Origin: Bacteroidota bacterium
GTDB lineage: Bacteria; Bacteroidota; Bacteroidia; Bacteroidales; Paludibacteraceae
Reading direction: 5' to 3'
DNA length: 64,000 nt
Assembly: GCA_023459355.1 (NCBI GenBank)
Contig: JAEWUM010000040.1
Coordinates: 62,001-126,000, forward strand
The notes beneath the pieces are model-generated. The model saw nothing but the letters and a program-made list of their open reading frames with translations, made no database searches and was not told the origin of the DNA. The first letter of the stretch is position 1, and every line of letters begins with the position of its first letter. Shown in pieces: positions 63,238 through 64,000 of this stretch. The position numbers and the translations under genes are program-made.

Positions 63238-64000
63238 ATGAAAAAAACGTTCTTATTATCATTAGCATTGTGTTGCACCCTGTTGTTATTCGCCCAGCCG
63301 CAGGTTCAACTTATAAAAGTTTCTGTTGTCCCTGATAGTCAGGATTGGAATTACGCGTTAAACAAAAAAGCGAAGTTCGATATCAGTGTTACCCAAAGTG
63401 GTATTCCTGTAAAAGATATAGAAATTCGATACGAGTTGTCTTTCGACATGATGCCTCCTTTCAAAACAGCTACAATAATCCTGAAAGATGGTAAAACACA
63501 GATAGAAGGTGGTAGCATGAAAACCCCGGGTTTCCTGCGTTGCCGTGTTTTTGCCAACTACAACGGCAAAGAATATGAAGGGAGAGGAACAGCTGGTTTT
63601 GCCCCCGAAACCATCAAGCCTACAGCTGAGATGCCCGCTGATTTTCTGGAATTCTGGAAGAAGGCAAAAGCAGATAATGAGAAAATTCCGATGGATGCCA
63701 AACTTAGGTTATTACCCGAAAGATGTACGGCAAATACCAATGTATACGAATTGAATTTTCAGAATTTCCGTGCCGGTTCGCGTATGTACGGTATTTTATG
63801 TGTGCCGAAGGCTCCAGGGAAATATCCGGCTTTGCTGAGGGTTCCCGGTGCAGGTGTTCGTCCGTATACAGGTGATGTGAAAAATGCTGACAGGGGCATG
63901 ATTACCTTAGATATGGGCATACATGGCATTCCAGTGACTATGGAACAAGGTGTTTATGACGACTTGCGTGCCGGCGCCTTACAAATGTATAGTACCAGCA
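63238..64000 (+). CDS. acetylxylan esterase / cephalosporin-C deacetylase-like protein, partial
   Basis: Open from ATG 63238 to the window edge (254 residues). A signal peptide (MKKTFLLSLALCCTLLLFAQ) and an N-terminal beta domain (about 25-115) are followed by the start of an AXE1-type alpha/beta hydrolase: PADFLEFWKKAKAD, then FRAGSRMYGILCVPKAPGKYPALLRVPGAG and DMGIHGIPVTM. The catalytic Ser lies beyond the window. It is probably an exported deacetylase of plant polysaccharides or oligosaccharides. The preceding 30-bp palindrome separates it from ileS. Confidence 0.87.
   Translation, partial: MKKTFLLSLALCCTLLLFAQPQVQLIKVSVVPDSQDWNYALNKKAKFDISVTQSGIPVKDIEIRYELSFDMMPPFKTATIILKDGKTQIEGGSMKTPGFLRCRVFANYNGKEYEGRGTAGFAPETIKPTAEMPADFLEFWKKAKADNEKIPMDAKLRLLPERCTANTNVYELNFQNFRAGSRMYGILCVPKAPGKYPALLRVPGAGVRPYTGDVKNADRGMITLDMGIHGIPVTMEQGVYDDLRAGALQMYSTS

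Overview
The window looks like a chromosomal segment of an anaerobic, polysaccharide-degrading Bacteroidales bacterium. The sequence signs are: TAnnTTTG promoter elements with an upstream TTG; a fused SecDF; SusC/SusD, TonB receptor-DUF4249 and DUF4834 families; Cys-anchored lipoproteins with short signal peptides; and several C-terminal type IX secretion (T9SS) sorting domains. A Paludibacteraceae- or Dysgonomonadaceae-like host is a reasonable inference, but no species can be assigned from the sequence alone.

Layout. 1-22.9 kb is housekeeping: initiator tRNA-Met (cut by the window edge), secDF, udk, radC, a NatAB-type ABC exporter, an LD-carboxypeptidase, recO, tRNA-Glu, rpsT, a porin gene lacking its 5' end, an Rrf2 regulator, polA, a polyprenyl synthase, deoC, a MazG-like gene, psd, purB, an MsbA-type ABC exporter, tyrS, a lipoprotein and tRNA-Gln. 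Its intergenic gaps are unusually rich in a composite dispersed repeat. 23.6-48.4 kb is one long minus-strand polysaccharide-utilisation-like locus. Read in its direction of transcription it encodes a FecR anti-sigma factor, an ECF sigma factor, a DUF5106/thioredoxin-like lipoprotein, SusC (interrupted at a run of nine G), SusD, a GH5-like glycosidase, a sialidase-fold lipoprotein with a CBM9-like tail, a small T9SS protein, a FISUMP-domain protein, a SASA acetylesterase, a T9SS-secreted CE1-like esterase, a fimbrillin/FISUMP lipoprotein, a DUF5107-TPR protein, aldose 1-epimerase and an LctP permease. 48.4-49.5 kb has no intact gene: it holds an eroded IS21-type istB and a 22-bp-periodic array of palindromes next to an HU-like DNA-binding gene. 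50.4-59.2 kb is accessory: a TonB receptor-DUF4249 pair, a large lipoprotein, a NUDT6-like Nudix hydrolase, a cytosolic PAS histidine kinase with a LuxR-type regulator, an orphan T9SS sorting domain behind paired direct repeats, and DUF1801 and DUF3788-like genes. 59.4-64 kb has ileS (carrying an in-frame palindromic repeat insertion), a DUF4834 gene and the start of an acetylxylan-esterase-like gene.

How the parts fit. The locus resembles a trans-envelope-regulated glycan system. SusC has the N-terminal STN domain that talks to FecR, so glycan import could release the ECF sigma factor. Two esterases suggest an acetylated or otherwise esterified glycan, and the epimerase and permease suggest downstream sugar or acid handling. 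The strongest unusual signals are the poly-G switch candidate in susC, the repeat inserted into the IleRS editing region, the 22-bp palindrome array beside the HU-like gene, and the kinase/regulator next to a secretion signal with no passenger.
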